Shown piece after piece: positions 1 to 10,521 of a stretch of DNA of 64,000 bases; position 1 is the stretch's first letter, and each line of letters begins with the position of its first letter. Made by a program: the position numbers and the translations under genes. This DNA comes from Lysinibacillus antri (GTDB lineage: Bacteria; Bacillota; Bacilli; Bacillales_A; Planococcaceae). The notes under the pieces are model-generated. The model saw only the letters and a program-made list of their open reading frames with translations. It did not search any database and was not told the DNA's origin. The DNA is taken from positions 62,001 to 126,000 of the forward strand of contig NZ_RYYR01000003.1 in the NCBI RefSeq assembly GCF_003977595.1, read 5' to 3'.

Positions 1-42
1 AAGAGCCGACGCTGTTGTATTCATACTAGTAAATATAGACAC
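1..42 (-). CDS. flgC: FlgC, flagellar basal-body rod protein (5' fragment)
   Basis: Only the first 14 codons are in the window; the gene runs off the left edge. They read (V/M)SIFTSMNTTASAL, the conserved amino terminus of the proximal rod protein FlgC, in which the SxNxxASAL helix packs in the rod. The start is GTG at 42-40, preceded by GGAGGT inside the end of flgB, and two bases separate it from the flgB stop. That tight coupling is normal for the first two genes of the fla/che operon. Identification rests on a short stretch plus its position after flgB. Confidence 0.85.
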   Translation of the reverse strand, partial: MSIFTSMNTTASAL

Positions 43-44
43 GA

Positions 45-437
45 TCATCTACCTCCTTTAATAACAGTATTTAAAGTGTTTAACTTTCCAGAAATACGAT
101 CTATTAAAGCATTATAGTAAATAGTATTCTCTGCTAAACTAGCTTGTTGTGCGTCCATATCAACACCATTTCCATTACTTCTATATTGATAGTTTTCATA
201 ACTAAAGACACCTGGTGTTGATTGTTTAATTGTAAAATCATAATGTCGAATATCAGTTTTATTTGCATTGATTGTCGAATTACGCGCCTCGCTTAACATT
301 TTTTCAAAACTAACATCTTTCGCTTTATAATTCGGCGTGTCGACATTTGCTATATTTTGAGCGATTGTTTTATTTTTAAGCGATGCATAATTTAATCCGT
401 TTTCTAGGCTACTGATTGTTCCACCAAATAAGTTCAA
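45..437 (-). CDS. flgB: FlgB, flagellar basal-body rod protein
   Basis: Proximal rod subunit of the flagellum, exported by the flagellar type III apparatus. The N-terminal rod motif NIANVDTPNYKAKDVSFEK is typical of FlgB, and the C-terminal amphipathic helix ends in LNTLNTVIKGG. A GTG at 446 is in frame, but it forms part of the AGAGGTG ribosome binding site; the TTG at 437-435 sits six bases behind that site and gives the usual N terminus (M)NLFGGTISSL, so I start there (130 residues). It is the first gene of the fla/che operon in B. subtilis, directly downstream of codY as here, and is followed by flgC. Very sure of the function, fairly sure of the start. Confidence 0.93.
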   Translation of the reverse strand: MNLFGGTISSLENGLNYASLKNKTIAQNIANVDTPNYKAKDVSFEKMLSEARNSTINANKTDIRHYDFTIKQSTPGVFSYENYQYRSNGNGVDMDAQQASLAENTIYYNALIDRISGKLNTLNTVIKGGR

Positions 438-493
438 ACCATTCACCTCTATTTTTAAATTTTCATTACAATATGTTTCAAAACAATAATTTA

Positions 494-523
494 ATTTTAA
501 AGTATGTTATTGTCTAGTGTCTA
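494..523 (-). promoter_or_regulatory. Candidate sigma-A promoter for flgB operon
   Basis: Reading leftward: TAGACA at 523-518, 18 bases, TAAAAT at 499-494, about 55 bases before the flgB start. Both hexamers match consensus at five of six positions. A GGCGATAG at about 528-521 recalls the sigma-D minus-10 box, but no TAAA lies at the right distance, so I do not call a sigma-D promoter. In B. subtilis this operon is also repressed by CodY; I see no good match to the CodY box. Confidence 0.35.
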
Positions 524-735
524 TCGCCTTTTGTCGTTTTTTAATAGTCTATTCATACCATTTTTTCGCTAAAATCACTCCAAAAAATTCACAATTCCTT
601 ATTCAATAATCCTATTTCAATACGATAATCATTGTTCTTATAGGCTTTCAAAGACATTATAATAAATTTTAAACATACCCTACTAAAAAAGTAACTATTT
701 TTTTGTAATTTATGTAATTAGTGAAAAAATTAGCC

Positions 736-769
736 AAAAAAAGATTCCGCCTTCCAATAAGACGGAACC
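736..769 (-). terminator. Intrinsic terminator after codY
   Basis: On the minus strand a 9-bp stem (GGTTCCGTC with GGCGGAATC, two G-U pairs) and a 9-base loop are followed by seven U. It lies just behind the codY stop and closes the xerC-hslV-hslU-codY unit, so the flagellar operon needs its own promoter. Confidence 0.85.
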
Positions 770-784
770 AATATAGTATAACAT

Positions 785-1564
785 TTATTTCATTTTTATT
801 TCAGCAAGTGCAGCTAAAAATTTATCATTTAATACTTTAATATACGTCCCCTTCATTCCTAATGAACGAGATTCAATAACACCTGCAGATTCTAATTTAC
901 GTAATGCATTTACAATCACTGAACGAGTAATTCCAACTCGATCTGCAATTTTTGATGCAACTAATAATCCTTCATTACCATCTAGTTCTTCAAAAATATG
1001 CTCGATTGCTTCAAGTTCACTATATGATAAAGAATTAATTGCCATTTGAACAACTGCTTTACTACGAGCTTCTTCTTCAATTTCTTCGGATTTTTCACGT
1101 AAGATTTCCATCCCTACTACTGTCGCACCATATTCCGCTAAAATCAAATCATCATCTTCAAACGTTGCAGTAAGACGACCTAAAATTAATGTTCCTAATC
1201 GTTCACCACCACCGATAATTGGTACAATAGTCGTCAAACCATTTTTGAATAAATCACGGTTCTCAATTGGGAAAATTGTATGTTCATTATCAATATCAAG
1301 GTTTGGCGATGTTTCAGTAATTTCAAATAAATGATCTGAATAATCTTCAGGGAATTGACGTTCTTCAAACATTTTTTTCATTCGAGGATTTTCAATTTGT
1401 TGATGGATTGAAATACCAAGAAGCTTTCCTTTACGACTTACAATAAAGACATTGCTATCTATAATATCACCAAGTGTATCTGCCATTTCTTTGAAGTTTA
1501 CAGGTTTTCCTGCAGATGCTTGTAACATTGAGTTAATTTTTCTTGTTTTTGATAGTAAATTCAT
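785..1564 (-). CDS. codY: CodY, GTP- and branched-chain-amino-acid-sensing global repressor
   Basis: Cytoplasmic DNA-binding regulator that represses amino-acid uptake and biosynthesis, motility and other stationary-phase genes when isoleucine/valine and GTP are plentiful. The 259 residues equal the family length. Residues 1-155 form the GAF effector domain; R61, M62 and F71 of the ligand pocket are present in [13 protein letters not shown]. Residues about 200-245 hold the winged helix-turn-helix ([18 protein letters not shown]). The ATG at 1564 has a strong AGGAGGA site. It is the last gene of the xerC-hslV-hslU-codY unit, the same arrangement as codV-clpQ-clpY-codY in B. subtilis. Confidence 0.98.
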   Translation of the reverse strand: MNLLSKTRKINSMLQASAGKPVNFKEMADTLGDIIDSNVFIVSRKGKLLGISIHQQIENPRMKKMFEERQFPEDYSDHLFEITETSPNLDIDNEHTIFPIENRDLFKNGLTTIVPIIGGGERLGTLILGRLTATFEDDDLILAEYGATVVGMEILREKSEEIEEEARSKAVVQMAINSLSYSELEAIEHIFEELDGNEGLLVASKIADRVGITRSVIVNALRKLESAGVIESRSLGMKGTYIKVLNDKFLAALAEIKMK

Positions 1565-1653
1565 TTTTAAAAAAATCCTCCTAATAAGGCTAATAATAAT
1601 TCTCTTAATATTCTAAAGGTTTCTACAATTTATTGTAACTAATTATGCTTAAA

Positions 1654-3048
1654 TTATAAGATAAATTGTGACAAATCTTTGTTTTTCGATATTTCTCCAA
1701 GTTTTTTGTCGACATATGTCGGCGTAATTTCAATATGTGCAGGTGCAATTTCTGATGCTTCAAAAGAAAGCTCTTCTAGTAAGCGTTCTAATATTGTGTG
1801 TAATCGTCTAGCACCAATATTATCTGTCTCCCGGTTTACATCTGTCGCGATTTCTGCTATCCGTTCAATCGCTTCCTCAGTAAAGTTAATCGTAACTCCT
1901 TCAGTTTCTAACAATGCTTTGTATTGTAGAATTAAAGATTGATCTGGTTCTTGTAAAATACGAACAAAATCTTCTTTCGTTAATTTGTCTAACTCCACTC
2001 GGATCGGGAAGCGACCTTGTAACTCAGGAATTAAATCACTCGGCTTTGACATATGAAAGGCACCAGCGGCAATAAAAAGCATAAAATCTGTTTTTACAGG
2101 ACCATACTTCGTCGTGACTGTCGATCCTTCTACAATAGGTAGGATGTCTCTTTGTACACCTTCACGGGATACATCAGCTGAATTTGTATTACGACTTGCA
2201 ATTTTATCAATTTCATCAATAAAAATGATTCCTGACTGTTCGGCGCGGCGAATCGCTTCTCCTGCTAATTCATCAGCATCGATCAATTTATTTGCTTCCT
2301 CTATAATTAAAACACGTCTTGCATCCTTAACCTTCATTTTACGTTTCTTCATTTTTTTCGGCATTAAATTCGACAACATGTCTTGCATACCCGAAGAACC
2401 CATATCCATACCCATTCCAGGCATTAGTTCAAGAAATGGGGCATTTTGTTCTGTTACTTCTACAGTGACAAATTGCTCTTCTAGCTTTCCAGCCTTTAGA
2501 TCTCCTGCAATTTGTGAACGTTTGCTTCGAATTTCTATTTCGTCCTGAGTAGTATCATCTATAGGTTTATCATCTTTTTGACCAAATAACATCTCGAAAG
2601 GATTTTGTGCCATTTTCCCCTTAATTTTGGATGGCACGAGTAATTTTACTAATGCTTCATTTGCATTTTGTTCAGCTTGATCCTTTACTGCTTCCGTCAT
2701 TTCATCCTTCACTAACCTTCTAGACGCTTCTACAAGATCACGAACCATGGATTCTACATCTCTACCTACATAACCGACTTCCGTAAACTTTGTAGCTTCT
2801 ACTTTAATGAATGGGGCATTTGTCAGTTTTGCAATTCTACGTGCAATCTCCGTTTTACCAACACCAGTCGGCCCAATCATTAAAATATTTTTAGGGATAA
2901 TTTCGTTTTTTAACTCTTCACTTAATAACGATCTACGGTATCTGTTTCTTAAAGCAATCGCAACTGCACGCTTAGCATTATTTTGCCCAACAATATGACG
3001 GTTTAACTGTTCTGTAATTTGTCTTGGCGTTAAATTTAATTGTGTCAT
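1654..3048 (-). CDS. hslU: HslU (ClpY), ATPase subunit of HslUV protease
   Basis: AAA+ unfoldase that feeds proteins into the HslV peptidase. The Walker A motif GPTGVGKT is at residues 59-66, Walker B is in IIFIDEIDK near residue 275, and the GYVGRDV pore loop follows Walker A. The central I domain is present and the C terminus ends LSQFIL, the tail that inserts into HslV. Length 464 is normal. Its ATG overlaps the hslV stop by 4 bp (ATGA), so translation of the two subunits is probably coupled. Confidence 0.97.
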   Translation of the reverse strand: MTQLNLTPRQITEQLNRHIVGQNNAKRAVAIALRNRYRRSLLSEELKNEIIPKNILMIGPTGVGKTEIARRIAKLTNAPFIKVEATKFTEVGYVGRDVESMVRDLVEASRRLVKDEMTEAVKDQAEQNANEALVKLLVPSKIKGKMAQNPFEMLFGQKDDKPIDDTTQDEIEIRSKRSQIAGDLKAGKLEEQFVTVEVTEQNAPFLELMPGMGMDMGSSGMQDMLSNLMPKKMKKRKMKVKDARRVLIIEEANKLIDADELAGEAIRRAEQSGIIFIDEIDKIASRNTNSADVSREGVQRDILPIVEGSTVTTKYGPVKTDFMLFIAAGAFHMSKPSDLIPELQGRFPIRVELDKLTKEDFVRILQEPDQSLILQYKALLETEGVTINFTEEAIERIAEIATDVNRETDNIGARRLHTILERLLEELSFEASEIAPAHIEITPTYVDKKLGEISKNKDLSQFIL

Positions 3049-3590
3049 TCTTCAAGCGCCTCCACGATAATGTTATGATTTGTAAAAACACAAATATCTG
3101 CAGCAGTCGTCAACGCTGCTTTCGCAATTTCTTTTGCCGTTAAATTATTTGCGTGTTGTTTTAGGGCTCTACCTGCAGCCAATGCATAATTTCCACCTGA
3201 ACCAATTGCTAATATTCCATCATCTGGTTCAATGACTTCACCAGTACCTGAAACGAGCAGTAGCGTATTTTGATCCATTACAAGTAAAAGCGCTTCTAGT
3301 TGACGCAACATTTTATCTCCACGCCACTGCTTTGCTACTTCGACAGCCGCGCGTTGTAAGTTTCCGCCATACTCATTTAGCTTTGTTTCAAACATTTCAA
3401 ACAATGTAAACGCGTCAGCAACTGAACCCGCAAAACCTGCCAACACTTTTCCGTTGAATAGTTTACGAACTTTTTTAGCAGTATGCTTCATTACAACCGA
3501 ATTCCCTAAGGTAACCTGCCCATCTCCTGCCATTGCACAATTCCCTTTATGATGAATGGCAAAAATGGTCGTCGCATGAAATTGTTCCAT
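3045..3590 (-). CDS. hslV: HslV (ClpQ), peptidase subunit of HslUV protease
   Basis: Proteasome-like peptidase forming a double ring capped by HslU. Conserved blocks [27 protein letters not shown] and [16 protein letters not shown] are intact over 181 residues. The amino terminus is [10 protein letters not shown]. Most HslV use an N-terminal Thr as nucleophile; the B. subtilis protein was described as using a Ser near its start. Here residue 2 is Glu, so a Ser-type start is not possible and Thr7 or Thr8 after removal of a short propeptide is the likely nucleophile. Good ribosome binding site (GGAGGAAGAT) before the ATG. Located between xerC and hslU. Confidence 0.97.
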   Translation of the reverse strand: MEQFHATTIFAIHHKGNCAMAGDGQVTLGNSVVMKHTAKKVRKLFNGKVLAGFAGSVADAFTLFEMFETKLNEYGGNLQRAAVEVAKQWRGDKMLRQLEALLLVMDQNTLLLVSGTGEVIEPDDGILAIGSGGNYALAAGRALKQHANNLTAKEIAKAALTTAADICVFTNHNIIVEALEE

Positions 3591-3608
3591 TTATCTTCCT
3601 CCTTACAA

Positions 3609-4508
3609 TTACGCTCTTGGATGCGCACTCATATAAGTATTACGAAGGTGCTCTTTTGTCACATGGGTATAGGTTTGGGTAGAAGACAAACTCGCATGAC
3701 CTAATAATTCTTGGACAGTTCGAATGTCTGCACCATTATTTAACAAATGAGTTGCAAAAGTATGTCTTAACATATGAGGATAAATTTTTGTATTTAAAGC
3801 TGCATTTTGGATCATTTCTTCCAAAATATAACTTACCCCACGTGTTGTAAGTTGCCCACCACGCATATTTACAAATAATTTTTTGTGATGGCTATTTTTC
3901 ATCAATTTAGGACGAACTTCATTCATATATTTTGTTAAAGCCTCATGTGCATATTGTCCAAAGGGTACGATTCTTTCCTTTCGACCTTTCCCCATTACTC
4001 TTACAATTGAATAGTTAAAATCTATATCTTCCAACTCAATTGACGTACATTCGCTTACACGTATTCCAGTTGCATATAACAGTTCCAATAACGCAATATT
4101 CCGAATGGATTTTGGATCCTCTCCAACATTACGTTCAAATAACTGAGAAAGTTCCTCTTCGTAAAAAAAATTAGGAAGACGTTTTTCTTTTTTAGGGTGA
4201 TAAAGTGAGCGAAAAGCCGAGTCATCTAGGTTAAACTCTCGATTTAAATAATTAAAAAACGTTCGAATGGAGGAAATTTTCCTTGAAATAGATGTTCTTG
4301 CTTTCTTTTCATCATATAACTTCGTCGCATAATTCCTCGCATGAATATATTCGACATCCTTCAAATTTGTCGTACCTTCAGAAAATAGAAATGTAAGAAA
4401 TTCTTTAATATCAAATTCATACTCTCGAACCGTATGTACAGAGAAGTTTTTTTCAAGTTGTATATAGCGAATGAAATGCTCTAAGGCGCTCTGTGGATCG
4501 ATTTGCAA
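3609..4508 (-). CDS. xerC: XerC/CodV, site-specific tyrosine recombinase
   Basis: Resolves chromosome dimers at dif together with XerD. The N-terminal SAM-like core-binding domain covers residues 5-95 and the catalytic domain 110-295. Catalytic residues are all visible: R150 (TGIRVSE), K175 region, H245 and R248 (HMLRHTFATHLL), H271 and nucleophile Y280 (TQTYTH). Length 299 is typical. The start is TTG at 4508-4506, eight bases behind a clear GGAGG. As the first gene of the xerC-hslVU-codY unit it matches codV of B. subtilis, so this is a housekeeping Xer protein, not a phage integrase. Confidence 0.95.
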   Translation of the reverse strand: MQIDPQSALEHFIRYIQLEKNFSVHTVREYEFDIKEFLTFLFSEGTTNLKDVEYIHARNYATKLYDEKKARTSISRKISSIRTFFNYLNREFNLDDSAFRSLYHPKKEKRLPNFFYEEELSQLFERNVGEDPKSIRNIALLELLYATGIRVSECTSIELEDIDFNYSIVRVMGKGRKERIVPFGQYAHEALTKYMNEVRPKLMKNSHHKKLFVNMRGGQLTTRGVSYILEEMIQNAALNTKIYPHMLRHTFATHLLNNGADIRTVQELLGHASLSSTQTYTHVTKEHLRNTYMSAHPRA

Positions 4509-4931
4509 TGCTTTATCCTCCTATTCATTTTCCCTATAAGAACTGGTTTTGTTCTTCTTCATTCAAAGAAAACAGCACAACTAAGAACGGAAAATAGTTA
4601 CAATAAAGCGAAGGCTAAATTGATTGTTTGGATCCTTGCAAAATATTTGGCATTTGGATTAGTAAGAAAGGCATTATTCTACATAATTTCTTCATTAGAA
4701 AACATCCATTATGACACTATACCTATATTGGAAAATTATCAAGCAATAAATTAATATCTTTTGTAAACTTCGTGTAAATTGTCAACAATTTGTTCAAAAA
4801 CAACGGACAAGTGTAAAGTTCCTTTGTGCAATTATCTGTTTGTTACACTCGATTCAAACCTCGATAATTTTGACTTTTTAGCAAAAGAAAATGCCTCATA
4901 AATTATATCAATTTAATGAGGCATAAATCAA
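4509..4931. other. Intergenic region between xerC and trmFO
   Basis: 423 bases separating xerC from the trmFO stop. It holds the trmFO terminator at 4883-4923 and, on the minus strand near 4780, a TTGACA without a convincing minus-10 box, possibly part of the xerC promoter. On the plus strand 4620-4754 could encode 44 residues from a TTG behind AAGG, hydrophobic at its start; I do not recognise it and do not call it a gene. Confidence 0.4.
4883..4923 (-). terminator. Intrinsic terminator after trmFO
   Basis: Perfect 9-bp inverted repeat ATGCCTCAT (4891-4899) and ATGAGGCAT (4915-4923); on the minus strand it is followed by UUUUCUUUU. It lies immediately behind trmFO. Confidence 0.85.
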
Positions 4932-6245
4932 TTATATTGTTTGAGAATTCACAAAATTCCGAATTGTCGTTAATGCTCGTTCTGCATGTCGTTCTGCTCG
5001 TTCTTGTTTTGATCGAATTCTTTCTCCTAGCTCAGGGAAAATCCCGAAGTTTACATTCATTGGTTGGAAGTTTTTCGCATCTGCTTCTGTAATATAACGT
5101 GCCATACTTCCAAGAGCTGTTTCAAACGGGAATTCGATTGGTTCTTTCCCTTGCGCTAATCTTGCAGCATTGATTCCTGCAATTAGGCCACTACCTGCTG
5201 ATTCAACATAGCCTTCAACACCCGTCATTTGTCCTGCAAAGAAAATGTTCGTATTTGCTTTTAATTGATACGTTTTTGTTAAAACAGTTGGTGAGTTAAT
5301 AAACGTATTTCGATGCATGACACCATAGCGCACGATTTCAACATTTTCTAAACCTGGAATCATCGAGAATACGCGTTTTTGTTCTCCCCATTTTAAATGC
5401 GTTTGGAAACCAACAATATTATAAAGTGTTCCAGCTGCATCATCTTGACGAAGTTGAACGACAGCATAAGGTCTTTTTCCCGTTTTCGGATCTTCTAATC
5501 CAACTGGTTTCATCGGTCCAAACAGCATTGTTTTTTCTCCGCGCGACGCCATCACTTCAATCGGCATACACCCTTCAAAATATTTTTCTTTTTCGAATTC
5601 TTTTAATGGTGCGCATTCTGCAGTAATTAACGCTTCACGAAAAGCATCGAACTCTTCTTTTGTCATTGGACAATTTAAGTATGCCGCCTCACCTTTATCA
5701 TAGCGTGATTTTAAATATACCTTATCCATATTGATACTATCTTTTTCAACGATTGGAGCTGCTGCGTCATAGAAATATAAATATTCTTGACCAGTTAGTT
5801 CTTTTACTTTCTCTGCCAATGCAGGAGAAGTTAGTGGACCTGTTGCAATTACTGTGATCCCAGCTGGAATTTCAGTTACTTCTTCATTCACGATCTCAAC
5901 TAGTGGATGATTTTTCACTGTTTCTGTAACGTATCCAGCGAATTCATGGCGGTCAACTGCAAGAGCCCCTCCAGCCGGTACTGATGCATTATCCGCAGCT
6001 TTTAAAATTACCGAGTCTAAAATACGCATTTCTTCTTTAATCACACCAACTGCATTGGTTAAAGTGTTTGCACGTAATGAATTCGAGCACACTAACTCAG
6101 CAAATTTATCGGTATGATGTGCTGGAGTTTGTTTCACTGGGCGCATTTCATAAAGACGTACCTTTACGCCTCGCTTTGCAATTTGCCACGCAGCCTCACT
6201 ACCAGCAAGACCAGCTCCAATAACGTTTACAATTTGTTCTGTCAT
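4932..6245 (-). CDS. trmFO: TrmFO, folate/FAD-dependent tRNA (m5U54) methyltransferase
   Basis: Makes 5-methyluridine at position 54 of tRNA using methylene-tetrahydrofolate and FADH2. The FAD-binding glycine motif [15 protein letters not shown] begins at the N terminus; the family block [10 protein letters not shown] carries a conserved cysteine, and ACAP-type and [13 protein letters not shown] blocks follow. I start at the ATG 6245-6243 (437 residues), giving [12 protein letters not shown] like homologues; an in-frame ATG at 6269 overlaps the topA stop by 4 bp but has no ribosome binding site and adds eight residues that homologues lack. Downstream of topA, the same order as in B. subtilis. 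Confidence 0.95.
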   Translation of the reverse strand: MTEQIVNVIGAGLAGSEAAWQIAKRGVKVRLYEMRPVKQTPAHHTDKFAELVCSNSLRANTLTNAVGVIKEEMRILDSVILKAADNASVPAGGALAVDRHEFAGYVTETVKNHPLVEIVNEEVTEIPAGITVIATGPLTSPALAEKVKELTGQEYLYFYDAAAPIVEKDSINMDKVYLKSRYDKGEAAYLNCPMTKEEFDAFREALITAECAPLKEFEKEKYFEGCMPIEVMASRGEKTMLFGPMKPVGLEDPKTGKRPYAVVQLRQDDAAGTLYNIVGFQTHLKWGEQKRVFSMIPGLENVEIVRYGVMHRNTFINSPTVLTKTYQLKANTNIFFAGQMTGVEGYVESAGSGLIAGINAARLAQGKEPIEFPFETALGSMARYITEADAKNFQPMNVNFGIFPELGERIRSKQERAERHAERALTTIRNFVNSQTI

Positions 6246-6265
6246 TTTACTACCATCTTTCTCAA

Positions 6266-8347
6266 TCATTGTGAAGGTGCTTCCTCATAGTCACATTTTG
6301 TACATTGAATTTGAACACCTTTTTTAATCTTCTTCTCTACTAATAATGCATTACATTTCGGACAAGGTCTACTAATTGGCTTATCCCACGATACAAATTC
6401 GCATTCTGGGTAAGTGTTACAACCGTAAAATAATCGCTTCGTTTTGCTTTTTCTTTCAACGATTTCACCAGTTTCACAACTTGGACATTTTACACCAATT
6501 GGTTTCATAATGGCTTTTGTATTTCGACAATCTGGGAAATTAGAGCAAGCCATAAATTTACCGAAACGACCTAATTTATAGACCATAGGAGATCCACATT
6601 TTTCACAATCTTCTCCTGCAGGTTCGTCTTTAATTTCGATTTTTTCCATTACTTCATCAGCATGTTTTACATGTTTTTCGAAATCTTTATAAAATTCATC
6701 AATAATTTTTACCCAGTTCGTTTGCCCCTCTTCAATTTTATCAAGATCTTGTTCCATTTTGGCTGTGAACTCAATATTGATAATGTCAGGGAAAAATTCT
6801 AACATTGCTTGATGCACGATTTCTCCAAGTTCTGCTGGGACAAAACGCTTCGAATCCAATTGTACATAACCACGCTTTTGAATAACATCTAATGTTGGTG
6901 CGTATGTGGATGGTCTTCCTATTCCTCGTTCTTCTAATTCTTTTACAAGGCGAGCTTCTGTATAACGAGGTGGAGGCTGTGTAAAATGTTGTTTCGGTTC
7001 AATTTCTAATGATTTCACAACATCCCCAACTTCCATTTCTGGTAGAAGTTTCGTTGTTTCTTCTTCATTTTGGTCATCTGTTCCCTCAATATACAACTTC
7101 ATAAATCCTGGGAATTTAACATGGGAACCATTTGCACGGAATTGTACATCACCGTTAACTAAATCTACTGCAACTGTATCTAAAATTGCCGAAGACATTT
7201 GACTCGCGATGAAGCGTTCCCAAATTAGACGATATAAGCGTAATTGATCGCGGCTTAAAACCTCTTTTAACTCATCTGGTGTACGCATCACACTTGTTGG
7301 TCGAATGGCTTCATGGGCATCTTGAGCATTTGTTGCCTTTTTGGATTTCTTTTCTTCGTTCACGACATAGTCTTTTCCGTATTTTTCAAGAATATAGGAT
7401 GACGCTTCACTCTTAGCAGTATCAGAAATACGAGTTGAATCGGTACGCATGTATGTGATTAAACCCACTGTACCTTCTTTTTTACCGATATCAATCCCTT
7501 CATATAATTGCTGGGCTAACATCATCGTTTTCTTCGCACGGAAATTTAACTTACGCGCTGCTTCTTGTTGTAAGGAAGACGTCGTGAAAGCTGGTGCAGC
7601 GTTACGTTTACGTTCTTTTTTTACAATATTTGTAACTTTAAAGTCCTCACCATTTACTCCACTTAAAATTTCTTTAACCTGTCCTTCATTTGATAACTTT
7701 ACTTTCTCTTTTCCAACACCATAGAACAAAGCATCAAACTGTTTTTTTCCTTTTTCGAATAAACCTTCAATTGACCAATACTCTTCTGGTACAAAGTTTT
7801 TAATCTCTTCTTCCCGATCAATAATCAATCGCAATGCAACCGACTGCACTCGTCCAGCTGACAGTCCTTTTTTTACCTTTTTCCAAAGAATTGGACTAAT
7901 ATTGTAGCCTACTAGTCGATCTAAAATTCTTCTAGCTTGTTGGGCATCTACTAAATCCATGTCAATTGGTCTTGGATGTTTAAATGACTCTAGTATTGCA
8001 TCTTTTGTAATTTCATTAAACACCACTCTACAATCTGAATTCGTATCAATATTTAAAGCCGTTGCTAAATGCCATGCAATTGCTTCTCCTTCACGGTCAG
8101 GATCGGCTGCGAGATAAATTTTCTTCGCTTTTTTTGCAGCTGATTTTAAGTCTTGAAGCACAGGTCCTTTACCACGAATAGTAATATACTTCGGTTCATA
8201 GTTGTTTTCTGTATCTATACCTGTTTGACTTCGTGGTAAATCACGAACATGTCCAATCGAAGCTTTTACTTTATATTTTTTCCCTAAGTATCTTTCAATT
8301 GTTTTTGCCTTTGCTGGTGACTCTACAATCACTAAATAATCTGCCAT
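6266..8347 (-). CDS. topA: TopA, DNA topoisomerase I
   Basis: Type IA topoisomerase relaxing negative supercoils. The Toprim domain (residues 3-113) has E9 and the DPD motif at 82-84 for Mg2+; the catalytic tyrosine is Y299 in [10 protein letters not shown]. Residues about 580-690 hold three four-cysteine zinc ribbons (CEKC...CSNFPDC, CPSC...CNTYPEC, CPKC...CTKC). 693 residues is the normal Bacillus length. The ATG has a GGGGGAAG site. Followed closely by trmFO; separated from dprA by 282 bases in which I see no gene and no clear terminator. Confidence 0.98.
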   Translation of the reverse strand: MADYLVIVESPAKAKTIERYLGKKYKVKASIGHVRDLPRSQTGIDTENNYEPKYITIRGKGPVLQDLKSAAKKAKKIYLAADPDREGEAIAWHLATALNIDTNSDCRVVFNEITKDAILESFKHPRPIDMDLVDAQQARRILDRLVGYNISPILWKKVKKGLSAGRVQSVALRLIIDREEEIKNFVPEEYWSIEGLFEKGKKQFDALFYGVGKEKVKLSNEGQVKEILSGVNGEDFKVTNIVKKERKRNAAPAFTTSSLQQEAARKLNFRAKKTMMLAQQLYEGIDIGKKEGTVGLITYMRTDSTRISDTAKSEASSYILEKYGKDYVVNEEKKSKKATNAQDAHEAIRPTSVMRTPDELKEVLSRDQLRLYRLIWERFIASQMSSAILDTVAVDLVNGDVQFRANGSHVKFPGFMKLYIEGTDDQNEEETTKLLPEMEVGDVVKSLEIEPKQHFTQPPPRYTEARLVKELEERGIGRPSTYAPTLDVIQKRGYVQLDSKRFVPAELGEIVHQAMLEFFPDIINIEFTAKMEQDLDKIEEGQTNWVKIIDEFYKDFEKHVKHADEVMEKIEIKDEPAGEDCEKCGSPMVYKLGRFGKFMACSNFPDCRNTKAIMKPIGVKCPSCETGEIVERKSKTKRLFYGCNTYPECEFVSWDKPISRPCPKCNALLVEKKIKKGVQIQCTKCDYEEAPSQ

Positions 8348-8629
8348 TTATTCTTCCCCCTTATAGAGGTAAATTGTTATTAAAGTAAAACATTTAATAG
8401 TTAGGTTTCCCCTATACCCCAATATCTTGTTTAGCGGAATACAAAATCTTAGAAATTGTCCCACTATTTTCATAATAGTTAAAAATAAATATCTGTTGCA
8501 AAATGTATAACAGTTTTTACGATAATGCAACTTTTTTTCAATATTTACCTTAGAAAATCACGATTTGTCACTAATAATAAGACAAATCGATGTTACCTCC
8601 TTGCAAGGATCGATAACACGTACACTACT

Positions 8630-9514
8630 TTATTTACGAAAAAACATTTTCATTTCTTCTATTATTTGGTGGCCATTCCAAATTGGTATAGCCCCTTCCT
8701 TAATTAAACTGTTCGTCCCCATTGACTGTTGAGAATGGATGGGTCCAGGTACTGCAAACACATCTTTTCCACTTTCTAGTGCAAGCTCTGTTGTAATAAG
8801 TGTCCCGCTTTTTAATGCAGCTTCCGTTACAATCAGTGCATCACTAATACCGCTTATAATACGATTTCTACTGGGGAAATGCCATTTCTGAACACCAACA
8901 TATGGAGGATATTCTGTTAATAATAAATGATTTTCTGCAATTTCTTCTGCTAATTGTTTATTTTCCTTAGGATAAATATGAAACAATCCATGTCCCAAAA
9001 CTGCAATTGTTTTTCCTCCATACTTTATGGTGGATGTATGAGCCAAACTATCTGCTCCTTTAGCTAAACCGCTTACAATGACACAGTTTTGTTCAATTAA
9101 TGGCGGCACAATATAATCCATTGCTAACCGCGAATAATTTGTTGCTTTCCTCGATCCAATTATCGCCAATTTTAGAGGACACTTTAATAAAGCGATGTCC
9201 CCCTTTGCATAAAGCATTGTTGGCGCATTATTTATTTCTAATAGTTTTTTAGGATAATATTCACTAAAATAAGGAATAACATTTATATTAGCAGAATTAT
9301 ATGCTTCTTTTAAATTAACTTTCATTAAATGTTTATAATTGTATAAAATTTTTTCTGCATTTTTTGTCGAAACCGATAATATTTTAGCTAAGTTTATCGA
9401 TGACAAATGAATTATATTTTGAATTGATCCTACTTGACCTTCTAGTTGTTGGAATTTATTAAAAGTGAGAGGATAAACGTAATGGAGAGCAAGAAGTTCT
9501 TGCAAATTTTTCAT
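8630..9514 (-). CDS. dprA: DprA, DNA-processing protein
   Basis: Loads RecA on incoming single-stranded DNA during transformation. The Rossmann-like DprA/Smf domain is clear: IIGSRKATNYSRLAMDYI, SGLAKGADSLAHTST, GGKTIAVLGHGL, ALKSGTLITTELALESGKD. I chose the ATG at 9514-9512 because AGAGGGGTGATAAT precedes it and the N terminus then reads MKNLQELLALHYVYPLT (294 residues); a longer frame reaching 9592 would run into the sucD terminator. Located between sucD and topA as in B. subtilis. It implies that competence genes may exist elsewhere. Confidence 0.95.
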   Translation of the reverse strand: MKNLQELLALHYVYPLTFNKFQQLEGQVGSIQNIIHLSSINLAKILSVSTKNAEKILYNYKHLMKVNLKEAYNSANINVIPYFSEYYPKKLLEINNAPTMLYAKGDIALLKCPLKLAIIGSRKATNYSRLAMDYIVPPLIEQNCVIVSGLAKGADSLAHTSTIKYGGKTIAVLGHGLFHIYPKENKQLAEEIAENHLLLTEYPPYVGVQKWHFPSRNRIISGISDALIVTEAALKSGTLITTELALESGKDVFAVPGPIHSQQSMGTNSLIKEGAIPIWNGHQIIEEMKMFFRK

Positions 9515-9552
9515 ATTATCACCCCTCTGTAGTTTTCGAGACGTGACCGCAA

Positions 9553-9597
9553 TAAAAAATGAAAAGGTGTAACGCAATTGTAGCGTTAACACCTTTT
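9553..9597 (-). terminator. Intrinsic terminator after sucCD
   Basis: Long stem of AAAAGGTGT-AACGC (9562-9575) with GCGTTAACACCTTTT (9583-9597), one bulged base, 7-base loop. On the minus strand the second arm continues into a U-rich tail (CAUUUUUUAUU). It sits directly behind the sucD stop. Confidence 0.85.
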
Positions 9598-9600
9598 ATT

Positions 9601-10503
9601 TTAATGGGTCTTACACTTTTCGTATAGACCTTTTTCTTTAATTACTTTTATTAATGTCTCACCAATAACAGAAGGAGTTGGTGCAACTTCTATACCTGCT
9701 TCATTCATTGCCTTAATTTTCTCACTCGCAGTACCTTTACCACCAGAAATAATGGCACCTGCGTGACCCATACGTTTTCCTGGAGGTGCAGTTTGTCCAC
9801 CGATAAAGCCTACGACAGGTTTCGTCATATTTGCCTTAATCCACTCTGCCGCTTCTTCTTCTGCTGTACCACCAATTTCACCGATCATAACAACAGCATA
9901 CGTTTCTGGATCATTGTTAAATGCATCTAGTACGTCAATGAAATTCGTACCATTTACTGGGTCGCCCCCAATACCAACTGCTGTCGTTTGACCAATACCC
10001 GCTTGAGTAAGTTGAAGTACTGCTTCATAAGTTAGTGTACCAGAACGAGACACTACCCCTACATGACCTTTTTTATGGATATATCCTGGCATAATTCCGA
10101 TTTTACATTCATCAGCACTAATAACCCCTGGACAGTTTGGACCAACTAGACGCGTTTTTTTCCCTTCCATATACTTCTTAACTTTTACCATATCCAACAC
10201 TGGAATATGTTCAGTAATACAAATGGTTAAATCTAGTTCGGCATCAACTGCTTCCATAATTGCATCTGCTGCGAATGGAGCTGGAACATAGATTACTGAA
10301 ACATTAGCACCTGTTTCATTTACTGCCTCTTGAACCGTATTAAAAACCGGTACGCCTTCGATAAGTTGTCCACCTTTACCCGGTGTCACACCCGCTACGA
10401 TTTTTGTACCATATTCTAGCATTTGTTTCGTATGGAATAAAGCTGTTTCACCAGTTATCCCTTGAACGATTACTTTTGTATCTGCATTAATATAAACACT
10501 CAT
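9601..10503 (-). CDS. sucD: SucD, succinyl-CoA synthetase alpha subunit
   Basis: TCA-cycle enzyme subunit binding CoA and carrying the phosphohistidine. The CoA-binding Rossmann motif [16 protein letters not shown] is at the start, the GPNCPGVI block is in the middle, and the active histidine is in [16 protein letters not shown]. 300 residues is standard. It lies 18 bases behind sucC, with which it forms the alpha2-beta2 or alpha-beta enzyme, and ends at a strong terminator. Confidence 0.98.
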   Translation of the reverse strand: MSVYINADTKVIVQGITGETALFHTKQMLEYGTKIVAGVTPGKGGQLIEGVPVFNTVQEAVNETGANVSVIYVPAPFAADAIMEAVDAELDLTICITEHIPVLDMVKVKKYMEGKKTRLVGPNCPGVISADECKIGIMPGYIHKKGHVGVVSRSGTLTYEAVLQLTQAGIGQTTAVGIGGDPVNGTNFIDVLDAFNNDPETYAVVMIGEIGGTAEEEAAEWIKANMTKPVVGFIGGQTAPPGKRMGHAGAIISGGKGTASEKIKAMNEAGIEVAPTPSVIGETLIKVIKEKGLYEKCKTH

Positions 10504-10521
10504 GAAATCTCCCTGCCTTCC

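Noticed and set aside
528-700. Sigma-D promoter or CodY box upstream of flgB
   Set aside because: GGCGATAG is present, but no TAAA at the proper distance; the best CodY-like stretch (AATTTTTTGGAG) misses most of the second half-site.
3609-4508. Phage or integrative-element integrase
   Set aside because: Length, order with hslVU-codY and the C-terminal motif fit the housekeeping XerC/CodV; no att sites or phage genes nearby.
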